From Hydractinia symbiolongicarpus (Eukaryota; Cnidaria; Hydrozoa; Anthoathecata; Hydractiniidae), in assembly GCF_029227915.1 (NCBI RefSeq), contig NC_079875.1:41127201-41191200 (forward strand): a DNA stretch of 64,000 bases, written 5' to 3'. The notes under the pieces were generated by a model that did no database searches, had not been told where the DNA came from, and saw nothing but the letters and a program-made list of their open reading frames with translations. Positions within the stretch are counted from its first letter, which is position 1. Each line of letters opens with the position of its first letter. A program made the translations under genes and the position numbers. Positions 1 to 12,965 of this stretch are shown here, piece by piece.

Positions 1-3000
1 ACATTTTTGAAAACTACAAGTCTTATGCGTTTTAGTGGTGAAAAATAATTTAAAAAATCGTTCTGGAAGTGAGTTTACTCACAGGGTACTTTCTTTGTAT
101 ACATTCGACTATACGGGCCAAGCCCGGGATTTACGGGAAATCGCGGGTTTTCATTTGCCGGCGATTAAACCTCTTTCAGTAAGCGTCTCATCAAAAATAA
201 AAACATTTCTGAAAACTACAAGTCTCATGCGTTTTAGTGGTGAAAAAATAAATTAAAAAATCGTTCGAGAAATGAGTTTACTCCCTGGGTACTTTCTTTG
301 TATACTTTTGACCATACGGGCCGAGTCCGGGATTTACGGGAAGTCGCGGGTTTTCGTGTGCCGGCGATTAAACTTCTTTTATTCAGCGTCTCATCAAAAA
401 TGAAAACATTTTTAAAAACTACAAGTCTCCTGGGCTTTAGTGGTGAAATAATAATTTAAAAAATCGTTCGGGAAATGAGTTTACACCCTGGGTACTTTCT
501 TTGTATGCTTTTGACTATACGGGCCGAGTCCGGAATTTTTGGGAAATCGCAGGTTTTCGTTTGCCGGCGATTAAACTTCTTTTATTCTGCGTCTCATCAA
601 AAATGAAAACAATTTTTAAAACTACAAGTTTTATGCGTTTTAGTGATGAAAAAATAATTTAAAAATTCGTTCTGGAAATGAGTTTACACCCTGGGTACTT
701 TCTTTGTATATTTTTGACTTTACAGGCCGAGTCCGGGATTTACGGGAAATCGCAGGTTTTCGTTTGCCGGCGATTAAACTGCTTTTATTCATCGTCTCAT
801 CAAAAATGAAAACATTTTTAAAAACTACAAGTCTCATGCGTTTTAGTGGTGAAAAAATAAATTAAAAAATCGTTCTGGAAGTGAGTTTACTCACAGGGTA
901 CTTTCTTTGTATACATTCGACTATACGGGCCAAGCCTGGGATTTACGGGAAATCGCGGGTTTTCATTTGCCGGCGATTAAACCTCTTTCAGTAAGCGTCT
1001 CATCAAAAATAAAAACATTTCTGAAAACTACAAGTCTCATGCGTTGTAGTGGTGAAAAAATAATTTAAAAAATCGTTCCGGAAATGAGCTTACTCCCTGG
1101 GTACTTTCTTTGTATACTTTTGACTATACGGGCCGAGTCCGGGATTTACGGGAAGTCGCGGGTTTTCGTTTGCCGGCGATTAAACTTCTTTTATTCAGCG
1201 TCTCATCAAAAATAAAAACATTTTTAAAAACTACAAGTCTCATGGGCTTTAGTGGTGAAATAATAATTTAAAAAATCGTTCGGGAAATGAGTTTACACCC
1301 TGGGTACTTTCTTTGTATATTTTTGGCTTTACAGGCCGAGTCCGGGATTTACGGGAAATCGCAGGTTTTCGTTTGCCGGCGATTAAACTTCTTTTATTCA
1401 TCGTCTCATCAAAAATGAAAACATTTTTAAAAACTACAAGTCTCATGCGTTTTAGTGGTGAAAAAATAAATTAAAAAATCGTTCGAGAAATGAGTTTACT
1501 CCCTGGGTACTTTCTTTGTATACTTTTGACCATACGGGCCAAGCCCGGGATTTACGGGAAATCGCGGGTTTTCGTTTTCCGGCGATTAAACTTTTTTTAT
1601 TCAGCGTCTCATCAAAAAGGAAAACATTTTTGAAAACTACAAGTCTTATGCGTTTTAGTGGTGAAAAATAATTTAAAAAATCGTTCTGGAAGTGAGTTTA
1701 CTCACAGGGTACTTTCTTTGTATACATTCGACTATACGGGCCAAGCCCGGGATTTACGGGAAATCGCGGGTTTTCATTTGCCGGCGATTAAACTTCTTTT
1801 ATTCATCGTCTCATCAAAAATGAAAACATTTTTAAAAACTACAAGTCTCATGCGTTTTAGTGGTGAAAAAATAAATTAAAAAATCGTTCTGGAAGTGAGT
1901 TTACTCACAGGGTACTTTCTTTGTATACATTCGACTAAACGGGCCAAGCCCGGGATTTATGGGAAATCGCGGGTTTTCGTTTGCCGGCGATTAAACCTCT
2001 TTTATTAAGCGTCTCATCAAAAATGAAAACATTTTTAAAAACTACAAGTCTCATGCGTTTTAGTGATGAAAAAATAATTTAAAAAATCGTTCTGGAAATG
2101 AGTTTACTTACAGGGTACTTTCTTTGTATACATTCGACTAAACGGGCCAAGCCCGGGATTTACGGGAAATTGCGGGTTTTCGTTTGCCGGCGATTAAACC
2201 TCTTTTATTAAGCGTCTCATCAAAAATGAAAACATTTTTAAAAACTACAAGTCTCATGGGCTTTAGTGGTGAAATAATAATTTAAAAAATCGTTCGGGAA
2301 ATGAGTTTACACCCTGGGTACTTTCTTTGTATACTTTTGACTTTACAGGCCGAGTCCGGGATTTACGGGAAATCGCGGGTTTTCGTTTGCCGGCGATTAA
2401 ACTTCTTTTATTCAGCGTCCCTTAAAAAATGAAAACATTTTTGAAAACTACAAGTCTCATGCGTTTTAGTGGTGAAAAAATAATTTAAAAAATCGTTCCG
2501 GAAATGAGCTTACTCCCTGGGTACTTTCTTTGTATACTTTTGACTATACGGGCCGAGTCCGGGATTTACGGGAAGTCGCGGGTTTTCGTTTGCCGGCGAT
2601 TAAACTTCTTTTATTCAGCGTCTCATCAAAAATAAAAACATTTTTAAAAACTACAAGTCTCATGGGCTTTAGTGGTGAAATAATAATTTAAAAAATCGTT
2701 CGGGAAATGAGTTTACACCCTGGGTACTTTCTTTGTATATTTTTGGCTTTACAGGCCGAGTCCGGGATTTACGGGAAATCGCAGGTTTTCGTTTGCCGGC
2801 GATTAAACTTCTTTTATTCATCGTCTCATCAAAAATGAAAACATTTTTAAAAACTACAAGTCTCATGCGTTTTAGTGGTGAAAAAATAAATTAAAAAATC
2901 GTTCGAGAAATGAGTTTACTCCCTGGGTACTTTCTTTGTATACTTTTGACCATACGGGCCAAGCCCGGGATTTACGGGAAATCGCGGGTTTTCGTTTTCC

Positions 3001-5097
3001 GGCGATTAAACTTTTTTTATTCAGCGTCTCATCAAAAAGGAAAACATTTTTGAAAACTACAAGTCTTATGCGTTTTAGTGGTGAAAAATAATTTAAAAAA
3101 TCGTTCTGGAAGTGAGTTTACTCACAGGGTACTTTCTTTGTATACATTCGACTATACGGGCCAAGCCCGGGATTTACGGGAAATCGCGGGTTTTCATTTG
3201 CCGGCGATTAAACCTCTTTCAGTAAGCGTCTCATCAAAAATAAAAACATTTCTGAAAACTACAAGTCTCATGCGTTTTAGTGGTGAAAAAATAAATTAAA
3301 AAATCGTTCGAGAAATGAGTTTACTCCCTGGGTACTTTCTTTGTATACTTTTGACCATACGGGCCGAGTCCGGGATTTACGGGAAGTCGCGGGTTTTCGT
3401 GTGCCGGCGATTAAACTTCTTTTATTCAGCGTCTCATCAAAAATGAAAACATTTTTAAAAACTACAAGTCTCCTGGGCTTTAGTGGTGAAATAATAATTT
3501 AAAAAATCGTTCGGGAAATGAGTTTACACCCTGGGTACTTTCTTTGTATGCTTTTGACTATACGGGCCGAGTCCGGAATTTTTGGGAAATCGCAGGTTTT
3601 CGTTTGCCGGCGATTAAACTTCTTTTATTCTGCGTCTCATCAAAAATGAAAACAATTTTTAAAACTACAAGTTTTATGCGTTTTAGTGATGAAAAAATAA
3701 TTTAAAAATTCGTTCTGGAAATGAGTTTACACCCTGGGTACTTTCTTTGTATATTTTTGACTTTACAGGCCGAGTCCGGGATTTACGGGAAATCGCAGGT
3801 TTTCGTTTGCCGGCGATTAAACTGCTTTTATTCATCGTCTCATCAAAAATGAAAACATTTTTAAAAACTACAAGTCTCATGCGTTTTAGTGGTGAAAAAA
3901 TAAATTAAAAAATCGTTCTGGAAGTGAGTTTACTCACAGGGTACTTTCTTTGTATACATTCGACTATACGGGCCAAGCCTGGGATTTACGGGAAATCGCG
4001 GGTTTTCATTTGCCGGCGATTAAACCTCTTTCAGTAAGCGTCTCATCAAAAATAAAAACATTTCTGAAAACTACAAGTCTCATGCGTTGTAGTGGTGAAA
4101 AAATAATTTAAAAAATCGTTCCGGAAATGAGCTTACTCCCTGGGTACTTTCTTTGTATACTTTTGACTATACGGGCCGAGTCCGGGATTTACGGGAAGTC
4201 GCGGGTTTTCGTTTGCCGGCGATTAAACTTCTTTTATTCAGCGTCTCATCAAAAATAAAAACATTTTTAAAAACTACAAGTCTCATGGGCTTTAGTGGTG
4301 AAATAATAATTTAAAAAATCGTTCGGGAAATGAGTTTACACCCTGGGTACTTTCTTTGTATATTTTTGGCTTTACAGGCCGAGTCCGGGATTTACGGGAA
4401 ATCGCAGGTTTTCGTTTGCCGGCGATTAAACTTCTTTTATTCATCGTCTCATCAAAAATGAAAACATTTTTAAAAACTACAAGTCTCATGCGTTTTAGTG
4501 GTGAAAAAATAAATTAAAAAATCGTTCGAGAAATGAGTTTACTCCCTGGGTACTTTCTTTGTATACTTTTGACCATACGGCCAAGCCCGGGATTTACGGG
4601 AAATCGCGGGTTTTCGTTTTCCGGCGATTAAACTTTTTTTATTCAGCGTCTCATCAAAAAGGAAAACATTTTTGAAAACTACAAGTCTTATGCGTTTTAG
4701 TGGTGAAAAATAATTTAAAAAATCGTTCTGGAAGTGAGTTTACTCACAGGGTACTTTCTTTGTATACATTCGACTATACGGGCCAAGCCCGGGATTTACG
4801 GGAAATCGCGGGTTTTCATTTGCCGGCGATTAAACTTCTTTTATTCATCGTCTCATCAAAAATGAAAACATTTTTAAAAACTACAAGTCTCATGCGTTTT
4901 AGTGGTGAAAAAATAAATTAAAAAATCGTTCTGGAAGTGAGTTTACTCACAGGGTACTTTCTTTGTATACATTCGACTAAACGGGCCAAGCCCGGGATTT
5001 ATGGGAAATCGCGGGTTTTCGTTTGCCGGCGATTAAACCTCTTTTATTAAGCGTCTCATCAAAAATGAAAACATTTTTAAAAACTACAAGTCTCATG
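1..5097 (+). repeat. 3,043-bp (15-monomer) tandem duplication
   Basis: Bases 1 to about 2,055 recur at 3,044 to about 5,097 with an offset of 3,043 bp. The offset drops to 3,042 after a one-base loss in the second copy near 4,578 (CATACGGCCAAG instead of CATACGGGCCAAG). Shared private variants prove common descent: GTGTGCCGG, AATTTTTGGGAAATCGC near 535 and 3,578, AAACTTTTTTTATTC, AAAAAGGAAAAC and GGATTTATGGG. The copies part near 2,055 / 5,097, where one continues CATGCGTTTTAGTGATG and the other CATGGGCTTTAGTGG. A 1,420-bp (7-monomer) sub-duplication is nested inside: 1,249-1,879 matches 2,669-3,299. Confidence 0.9.
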
Positions 5098-7202
5098 GGC
5101 TTTAGTGGTGAAATATTAATTTAAAAAATCGTTCGGGAAATGAGTTTACACCCTGGGTACTTTCTTTGTATACTTTTGACTTTACAGGCCGAGTCCGGGA
5201 TTTACGGGAAATGGCGGGTTTTCGTTTCCCGGCGATTGAAACTTCTTTTATTCATCGTCTCATCAAAAATGAAAACATTTTTAAAAACTACAAGTCTCAT
5301 GCGCTTTAGTGGTGAAAAAATAAATTAGAAAATCGTTCGGGAAATGAGTTTACTCCCTGGGTACGTTCTTTGTATACTTTTGACTATACGGGCCAAGCCC
5401 GGGATTTACTGGAAATCGCGGGTTTTCGTTTTCCGGCGATTAAACTTCTTTTATTCAGCGTCCCTTAAAAAATGAAAACATTTTTGAAAACTACAAGTCT
5501 CATGCGTTTTAGTGGTGAAAAAATAATTTAAAAAATCGTTCCGGAAATGAGCTTACTCCCTGGGTACTTTCTTTGTATACTTTTGACTATACGGGCCGAG
5601 TCCGGGATTTACGGGAAGTCGCGGGTTTTCGTTTGCCGGCGATTAAACTTCTTTTATTCAGCGTCTCATCAAAAATAAAAACATTTTTAAAAACTACAAG
5701 TCTCATGGGCTTTAGTGGTGAAATAATAATTTAAAAAATCGTTCGGGAAATGAGTTTACACCCTGGGTACTTTCTTTGTATATTTGTGACTTTACAGGCC
5801 GAGTCCGGGATTTACGGGAAATCGCAGGTTTTCGTTTGCCGGCGATTAAACTTCTTTTATTCATCGTCTCATCAAAAATGAAAACATTTTTAAAAACTAC
5901 AAGTCTTATGCGTTTTAGTGGTGAAAAATAATTTAAAAAATCGTTCTGGAAGTGAGTTAACTCACAGGGTACTTTCTTTGTATACATTCGACTATACGGG
6001 CCAAGCCCAGGATTTACGGGAAATCGCGGGTTTTCGTTTGCCGGCGATTAAACCTCTTTCAGTAAGCGTCTCATCAAAAATAAAAACATTTCTGAAAACT
6101 ACAAGTCTCATGCGTTGTAGTGGTGAAAAAATAATTTAAAAAATCGTTCGGGAAATAAGTTTACTCCCTGGGTACTTTCTTTGTATACTTTTGACTATAC
6201 GGGCCGAGTCAGGGATTTACGGGAAGTCGCGGGTTTTCGTGTGCCGGCGATTAAACTTCTTTTATTCAGCGTCTCATCAAAAATGAAAACATTTTTAAAA
6301 ACTACAAGTCTCCTGGGCTTTAGTGGTGAAATAATAATTTAAAAAATCGTTCGGGAAATGAGTTTACACCCTGGGTACTTTCTTTGTATGCTTTTGACTA
6401 TACGGGCCGAGTCCGGGATTTTCGGGAAATCGCAGGTTTTCGTTTGCCGGCGATTAAACTTCTTTTATTCTGCGTCTCATCAAAAATGAAAACAATTTTG
6501 AAAACTACAAGTCTTATGCGCTTTAGTGGTGAAAAAATAAATTAAAAAATCGTTCGGGAAATGAGTTTACTCCCTGGATACTTTCTTTGTATACTTTTGA
6601 CTATACGGGTCAAGCCCGGGATTTACTGGAAATCGCGGGTTTTCGTTTTCCGGCGATTAAACTTCTTTTATTCAGCGTCCCTTAAAAAATGAAAACATTT
6701 TTGAAAACTACAAGTCTCATGCGTTTTAGTGGTGAAAAAATAATTTAAAAAATCGTTCCGGAAATGAGCTTACTCCCTGGGTACTTTCTTTGTATACTTT
6801 TGACTATACGGGCCGAGTCCGGGATTTACGGGAAGTCGCGGGTTTTCGTTTGCCGGCGATTAAACTTCTTTTATTCAGCGTCTCATCAAAAATAAAAACA
6901 TTTTTAAAAACTACAAGTCTCATGGGCTTTAGTGGTGAAATAATAATTTAAAAAATCGTTCGGGAAATGAGTTTACACCCTGGGTACTTTCTTTGTATAT
7001 TTTTGACTTTACAGGCCGAGTCCGGGATTTACGGGAAATCGCAGGTTTTCGTTTGCCGGCGATTAAACTTCTTTTATTCATCGTCTCATCAAAAATGAAA
7101 ACATTTTTAAAAACTACAAGTCTCATGCGTTTTAGTGGTGAAAAAATAAATTAAAAAATCTTTCGGGAAATGAGTTTACTCCCTGGGTACTTTCTTTGTA
7201 TA

Positions 7203-7952
7203 CTTTTGACCATACGGGCCAAGACCGGGATTTACGGGAAATCGCGGGTTTTCGTTTTCCGGCGATTAAACTTCTTTTATTCAGCGTCTCATCAAAAAGG
7301 AAAACATTTTTGAAAACTACAAGTCTTATGCGTTTTAGTGGTGAAAAATAATTTAAAAAATCGTTCTGGAAGTGAGTTTACTCACAGGGTACTTTCTTTG
7401 TATACATTCGACTATACGGGCCAAGCCCGGGATTTACGGGAAATCGCGGGTTTTCGTTTGCCGGCGATTAAACCTCTTTCAGTAAGCGTCTCATCAAAAA
7501 TAAAAACATTTCTGAAAACTACAAGTATCATGCGTTGTAGTGGTGAAAAAATAATTTAAAAAATCGTTCGGGAAATACTTTTGACCATACGGGCCAAGAC
7601 CGGGATTTACGGGAAATCGCGGGTTTTCGTTTTCCGGCGATTAAACTTCTTTTATTCAGCGTCTCATCAAAAAGGAAAACATTTTTGAAAACTACAAGTC
7701 TTATGCGTTTTAGTGGTGAAAAATAATTTAAAAAATCGTTCTGGAAGTGAGTTTACTCACAGGGTACTTTCTTTGTATACATTCGACTATACGGGCCAAG
7801 CCCGGGATTTACGGGAAATCGCGGGTTTTCGTTTGCCGGCGATTAAACCTCTTTCAGTAAGCGTCTCATCAAAAATAAAAACATTTCTGAAAACTACAAG
7901 TATCATGCGTTGTAGTGGTGAAAAAATAATTTAAAAAATCGTTCGGGAAATA
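7203..7952 (+). repeat. 375-bp out-of-register tandem duplication
   Basis: Bases 7,203-7,577 are repeated directly as 7,578-7,952. Both begin CTTTTGACCATACGGGCC and both carry the private variants AAGACCGGG and AAAAAGGAAAAC. The unit is 375 bp, that is two monomers minus 31 bp. At the junction (7,571-7,583) GGGAAATA runs straight into CTTTTGACC, removing the usual segment between them. The event therefore joined non-equivalent monomer positions, unlike nearly every other duplication here. The related block at 15.2-15.9 kb has only one copy, so the event is later than or specific to this block. Confidence 0.9.
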
Positions 7953-10900
7953 AGTTTACTCCCTGGGTACTTTCTTTGTTTACTTTTGACTATACGGGCC
8001 GAGTCCGGGATTTACGGGAAGTCGCGGGTTTTCGTGTGCCGGCGATTAAACTTCTTTTATTCAGCGTCTCATCAAAAATGAAAACATTTTTAAAAACTAC
8101 AAGTCTCCTGGGCTTTAGTGGTAAAATAATAATTTAAAAAATCGTTCGGGAAATGAGTTTACACCCTGGGTACTTTCTTTGTATGCTTTAGACTATACGG
8201 GCCGAGTCCGGGATTTTCGGGAAATCGCAGGTTTTCGTTTGCCGGCGATTAAACTTCTTTTATTCTGCGTCTCATCAAAAATGAAAACATTTTTAAAAAC
8301 TACAAGTCTCCTGGGCTTTAGTGGTGAAATAATAATTTAAAAAATCGTTCGGGAAATGAGTTTACACCCTGGGTACTTTCTTTGTATGCTTTTGACTATA
8401 CGGGCCGAGTCCGGGATTTTCGGGAAATCGCGGGTTTTCGTTTGCCGGCGATTAAACCTCTTTTATTAAGCGTCTCATCAAAAATGAAAACATTTTTAAC
8501 AACTACAAGTCTCATGGGCTTTAGTGGTGAAATATTAATTTAAAAAATCGTTCGGGAAATGAGTTTACACCCTGGGTACTTTCTTTGTATACTTTTGACT
8601 TTACAGGCCGAGTCCGGGATTTACGGGAAATGGCGGGTTTTCGTTTGCCGGCGATTAAACTTCTTTTATTCATCGTCTCATCAAAAATGAAAACATTTTT
8701 AAAAACTACAAGTCTCATGCGCTTTAGTGGTGAAAAAATAAATTAAAAAATCGTTCGGGAAATGAGTTTACTCCCTGGGTACTTTCTTTGTATACTTTTG
8801 ACTATACGGGCCAAGCCCGGGATTTACTGGAAATCGCGGGTTTTTGTTTTCCGGCGATTAAACTTCTTTTATTCAGCGTCTCATCAAAAATGAAAAAATT
8901 TTTGAAAACTACAACTCTTATGCGTTTTAGTGGTGAAAAAATAATTTAAAAAATCGTTCTGGAAGTGAGTTTACTCACAGGGTACTTTCTTTGTATACAT
9001 TCGACTATACGGGCCAAGCCCGGGATTTACGGGAAATCGCGGGTTTTTGTTTGCTGGCGATTAAACCTCTTTCAGTAAGCGTCTCATCAAAAATGAAAAC
9101 ATTTCTGAAAACTACAAGTCTCATGCGTTGTAGTGGTGAAAAAATAATTTAAAAAATCGTTCGGGAAATAAGTTTACTTCCTGGGTACTTTCTTTGTATG
9201 CTTTTGACTATACGGGCCGAGTCCGGGACTTTCGGGAAATTGCAGGTTTTTGTTTGCCGGCGATTAAACTTCTTTTATTCTGCGTCTCATCAAAAATGAA
9301 AACAATTTTAAAAACTACAAGTCTTATGCGTTTTAGTGATGAAAAAATAATTTAAAAAATCGTTCTGGAAATGAGTTTACTCACAGGGTACTTTCTTTGT
9401 ATACATTCGACTAAACGAGCCAGGCCCGGGATTTACGGGAAATCGCGGGTTTTTGTTTGCCGGCGATTAAACCTCTTTTTATAAGCGTCTCATCAGAAAT
9501 GAAAACATTTTTAAAAACTACAAGTCTCATGGGCTTTAGTGGTGAAATAATAATTTAAAAAATCCTTCGGGAAATGAGTTTACACCCTGGGTACTTTCTT
9601 TGTATGCTTTTGACTATACGGGCCGAGTCCGGGATTTTCGGGAAATCGCGGGTTTTCGTTTGCCGGCGATTAAACCTCTTTTATTAAGCGTCTCATCAAA
9701 AATGAAAACATTTTTAACAACTACAAGTCTCATGCGCTTTAGTGGTGAAAAAATAAATTAAAAAATCGTTCGGGAAATGAGTTTACTCCCTGGGTACTTT
9801 CTTTGTATACCTTTGACTATACGAGCCGAGTCCGAGGTTTACGGGAAATGGCGGGTTTTCGTTTGCCGGCGATTAAACTTCTTTTATCCAGCGTCTTATC
9901 AAAAATGAAAACATTTTTGAAAACTACAAGTCTCATGCGTTTTAGTGGTGAAAAATAATTTAAAAAATCGTTCTGGAAGTGAGTTTACTCACAGGGTACT
10001 TTCTTTGTATACATTCGACTATACGGGCCAAGCCCGGGATTTACGGGAAATCGCGGGTTTTCGTTTGCCGGCGATTAAACCTCTTTCAGTAAGCGTCTCA
10101 TCAAAAATAAAAACATTTCTGAAAACTACAAGTATCATGCGTTGTAGTGGTGAAAAAATAATTTAAAAAATCGTTCGGGAAATAAGTTTACTCCCTGGGT
10201 ACTTTCTTTGTTTACTTTTGACTATACGGGCCGAGTCCGGGATTTACGGGAAGTCGCGGGTTTTCGTGTGCCGGCGATTAAACTTCTTTTATTCAGCGTC
10301 TCATCAAAAATGAAAACATTTTTAAAAACTACAAGTCTCCTGGGCTTTAGTGGTAAAATAATAATTTAAAAAATCGTTCGGGAAATGAGTTTACACCCTG
10401 GGTACTTTCTTTGTATGCTTTAGACTATACGGGCCGAGTCCGGGATTTTCGGGAAATCGCAGGTTTTCGTTTGCCGGCGATTAAACTTCTTTTATTCTGC
10501 GTCTCATCAAAAATGAAAACATTTTTAAAAACTACAAGTCTCCTGGGCTTTAGTGGTGAAATAATAATTTAAAAAATCGTTCGGGAAATGAGTTTACACC
10601 CTGGGTACTTTCTTTGTATGCTTTTGACTATACGGGCCGAGTCCGGGATTTTCGGGAAATCGCGGGTTTTCGTTTGCCGGCGATTAAACCTCTTTTATTA
10701 AGCGTCTCATCAAAAATGAAAACATTTTTAACAACTACAAGTCTCATGGGCTTTAGTGGTGAAATATTAATTTAAAAAATCGTTCGGGAAATGAGTTTAC
10801 ACCCTGGGTACTTTCTTTGTATACTTTTGACTTTACAGGCCGAGTCCGGGATTTACGGGAAATGGCGGGTTTTCGTTTGCCGGCGATTAAACTTCTTTTA

Positions 10901-12042
10901 TTCATCGTCTCATCAAAAATGAAAACATTTTTAAAAACTACAAGTCTCATGCGCTTTAGTGGTGAAAAAATAAATTAAAAAATCGTTCGGGAAATGAGTT
11001 TACTCCCTGGGTACTTTCTTTGTATACTTTTGACTATACGGGCCAAGCCCGGGATTTACTGGAAATCGCGGGTTTTTGTTTTCCGGCGATTAAACTTCTT
11101 TTATTCAGCGTCTCATCAAAAATGAAAAAATTTTTGAAAACTACAACTCTTATGCGTTTTAGTGGTGAAAAAATAATTTAAAAAATCGTTCTGGAAGTGA
11201 GTTTACTCACAGGGTACTTTCTTTGTATACATTCGACTATACGGGCCAAGCCCGGGATTTACGGGAAATCGCGGGTTTTTGTTTGCTGGCGATTAAACCT
11301 CTTTCAGTAAGCGTCTCATCAAAAATGAAAACATTTCTGAAAACTACAAGTCTCATGCGTTGTAGTGGTGAAAAAATAATTTAAAAAATCGTTCGGGAAA
11401 TAAGTTTACTTCCTGGGTACTTTCTTTGTATGCTTTTGACTATACGGGCCGAGTCCGGGACTTTCGGGAAATTGCAGGTTTTTGTTTGCCGGCGATTAAA
11501 CTTCTTTTATTCTGCGTCTCATCAAAAATGAAAACAATTTTAAAAACTACAAGTCTTATGCGTTTTAGTGATGAAAAAATAATTTAAAAAATCGTTCTGG
11601 AAATGAGTTTACTCACAGGGTACTTTCTTTGTATACATTCGACTAAACGAGCCAGGCCCGGGATTTACGGGAAATCGCGGGTTTTTGTTTGCCGGCGATT
11701 AAACCTCTTTTTATAAGCGTCTCATCAGAAATGAAAACATTTTTAAAAACTACAAGTCTCATGGGCTTTAGTGGTGAAATAATAATTTAAAAAATCCTTC
11801 GGGAAATGAGTTTACACCCTGGGTACTTTCTTTGTATGCTTTTGACTATACGGGCCGAGTCCGGGATTTTCGGGAAATCGCGGGTTTTCGTTTGCCGGCG
11901 ATTAAACCTCTTTTATTAAGCGTCTCATCAAAAATGAAAACATTTTTAACAACTACAAGTCTCATGCGCTTTAGTGGTGAAAAAATAAATTAAAAAATCG
12001 TTCGGGAAATGAGTTTACTCCCTGGGTACTTTCTTTGTATAC
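7700..12042 (+). repeat. 2,232-bp (11-monomer) tandem duplication
   Basis: Bases about 7,700-9,810 match about 9,932-12,042 at an offset of 2,232 bp. Equivalent landmarks include 7,713 and 9,945, and 8,521 and 10,753. Shared private variants include TTTGTTTACTTTTGAC, GCTTTAGACTATACGG, TTTTTAACAACTACAAG, TTTACTGGAAATCGC, CTACAACTCTTATGCG and CGAGCCAGGCCC. The copies part at about 9,811, where the first reads TATACCTTTGACTATACGAG. Part of the unit appears a third time from 12,986 (offset 2,233). Boundaries are by eye and may be off by tens of bases. Confidence 0.85.
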
Positions 12043-12965
12043 TTTTGACTATACGGGCCAAGCCCGGGATTTACTGGAAATCGCGGGTTTTTGTTTTCCG
12101 GCGATTAAACTTCTTTTATTCAGCGTCTCATCAAAAATGAAAAAATTTTTGAAAACTACAACTCTTATGCGTTTTAGTGGTGAAAAAATAATTTAAAAAA
12201 TCGTTCTGGAAGTGAGTTTACTCACAGGGTACTTTCTTTGTATACATTCGACTATACGGGCCAAGCCCGGGATTTACGGGAAATCGCGGGTTTTTGTTTG
12301 CTGGCGATTAAACCTCTTTCAGTAAGCGTCTCATCAAAAATGAAAACATTTCTGAAAACTACAAGTCTCATGCGTTGTAGTGGTGAAAAAATAATTTAAA
12401 AAATCGTTCGGGAAATAAGTTTACTTCCTGGGTACTTTCTTTGTATGCTTTTGACTATACGGGCCGAGTCCGGGACTTTCGGGAAATTGCAGGTTTTTGT
12501 TTGCCGGCGATTAAACTTCTTTTATTCTGCGTCTCATCAAAAATGAAAACAATTTTAAAAACTACAAGTCTTATGCGTTTTAGTGATGAAAAAATAATTT
12601 AAAAAATCGTTCTGGAAATGAGTTTACTCACAGGGTACTTTCTTTGTATACATTCGACTAAACGAGCCAGGCCCGGGATTTACGGGAAATCGCGGGTTTT
12701 TGTTTGCCGGCGATTAAACCTCTTTTTATAAGCGTCTCATCAGAAATGAAAACATTTTTAAAAACTACAAGTCTCATGGGCTTTAGTGGTGAAATAATAA
12801 TTTAAAAAATCCTTCGGGAAATGAGTTTACACCCTGGGTACTTTCTTTGTATGCTTTTGACTATACGGGCCGAGTCCGGGATTTTCGGGAAATCGCGGGT
12901 TTTCGTTTGCCGGCGATTAAACCTCTTTTATTAAGCGTCTCATCAAAAATGAAAACATTTTTAAC
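10936..12965 (+). repeat. 1,015-bp (5-monomer) tandem duplication
   Basis: Two adjacent copies of a five-monomer unit (types F, A, B/C hybrid, D and an E/C-like monomer), about 10,936-11,950 and 11,951-12,965. The marker TTTACTGG lies at 11,055 and 12,070, and CTACAACTCTTATG, GGGACTTTCGGG, CGAGCCAGGCCC, CTTTTTATAAGC and AATCCTTCGGG recur at the same offset. It is nested inside the second 2,232-bp unit, so it is a younger event. Confidence 0.85.

Noticed and set aside
1-5097. Long identical blocks as pure assembly duplication
   Set aside because: Copies differ by scattered single bases and indels (for example the lost G near 4,578) and diverge at defined points, as real tandem duplications do. 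Read-depth support would still be needed to exclude local assembly errors.
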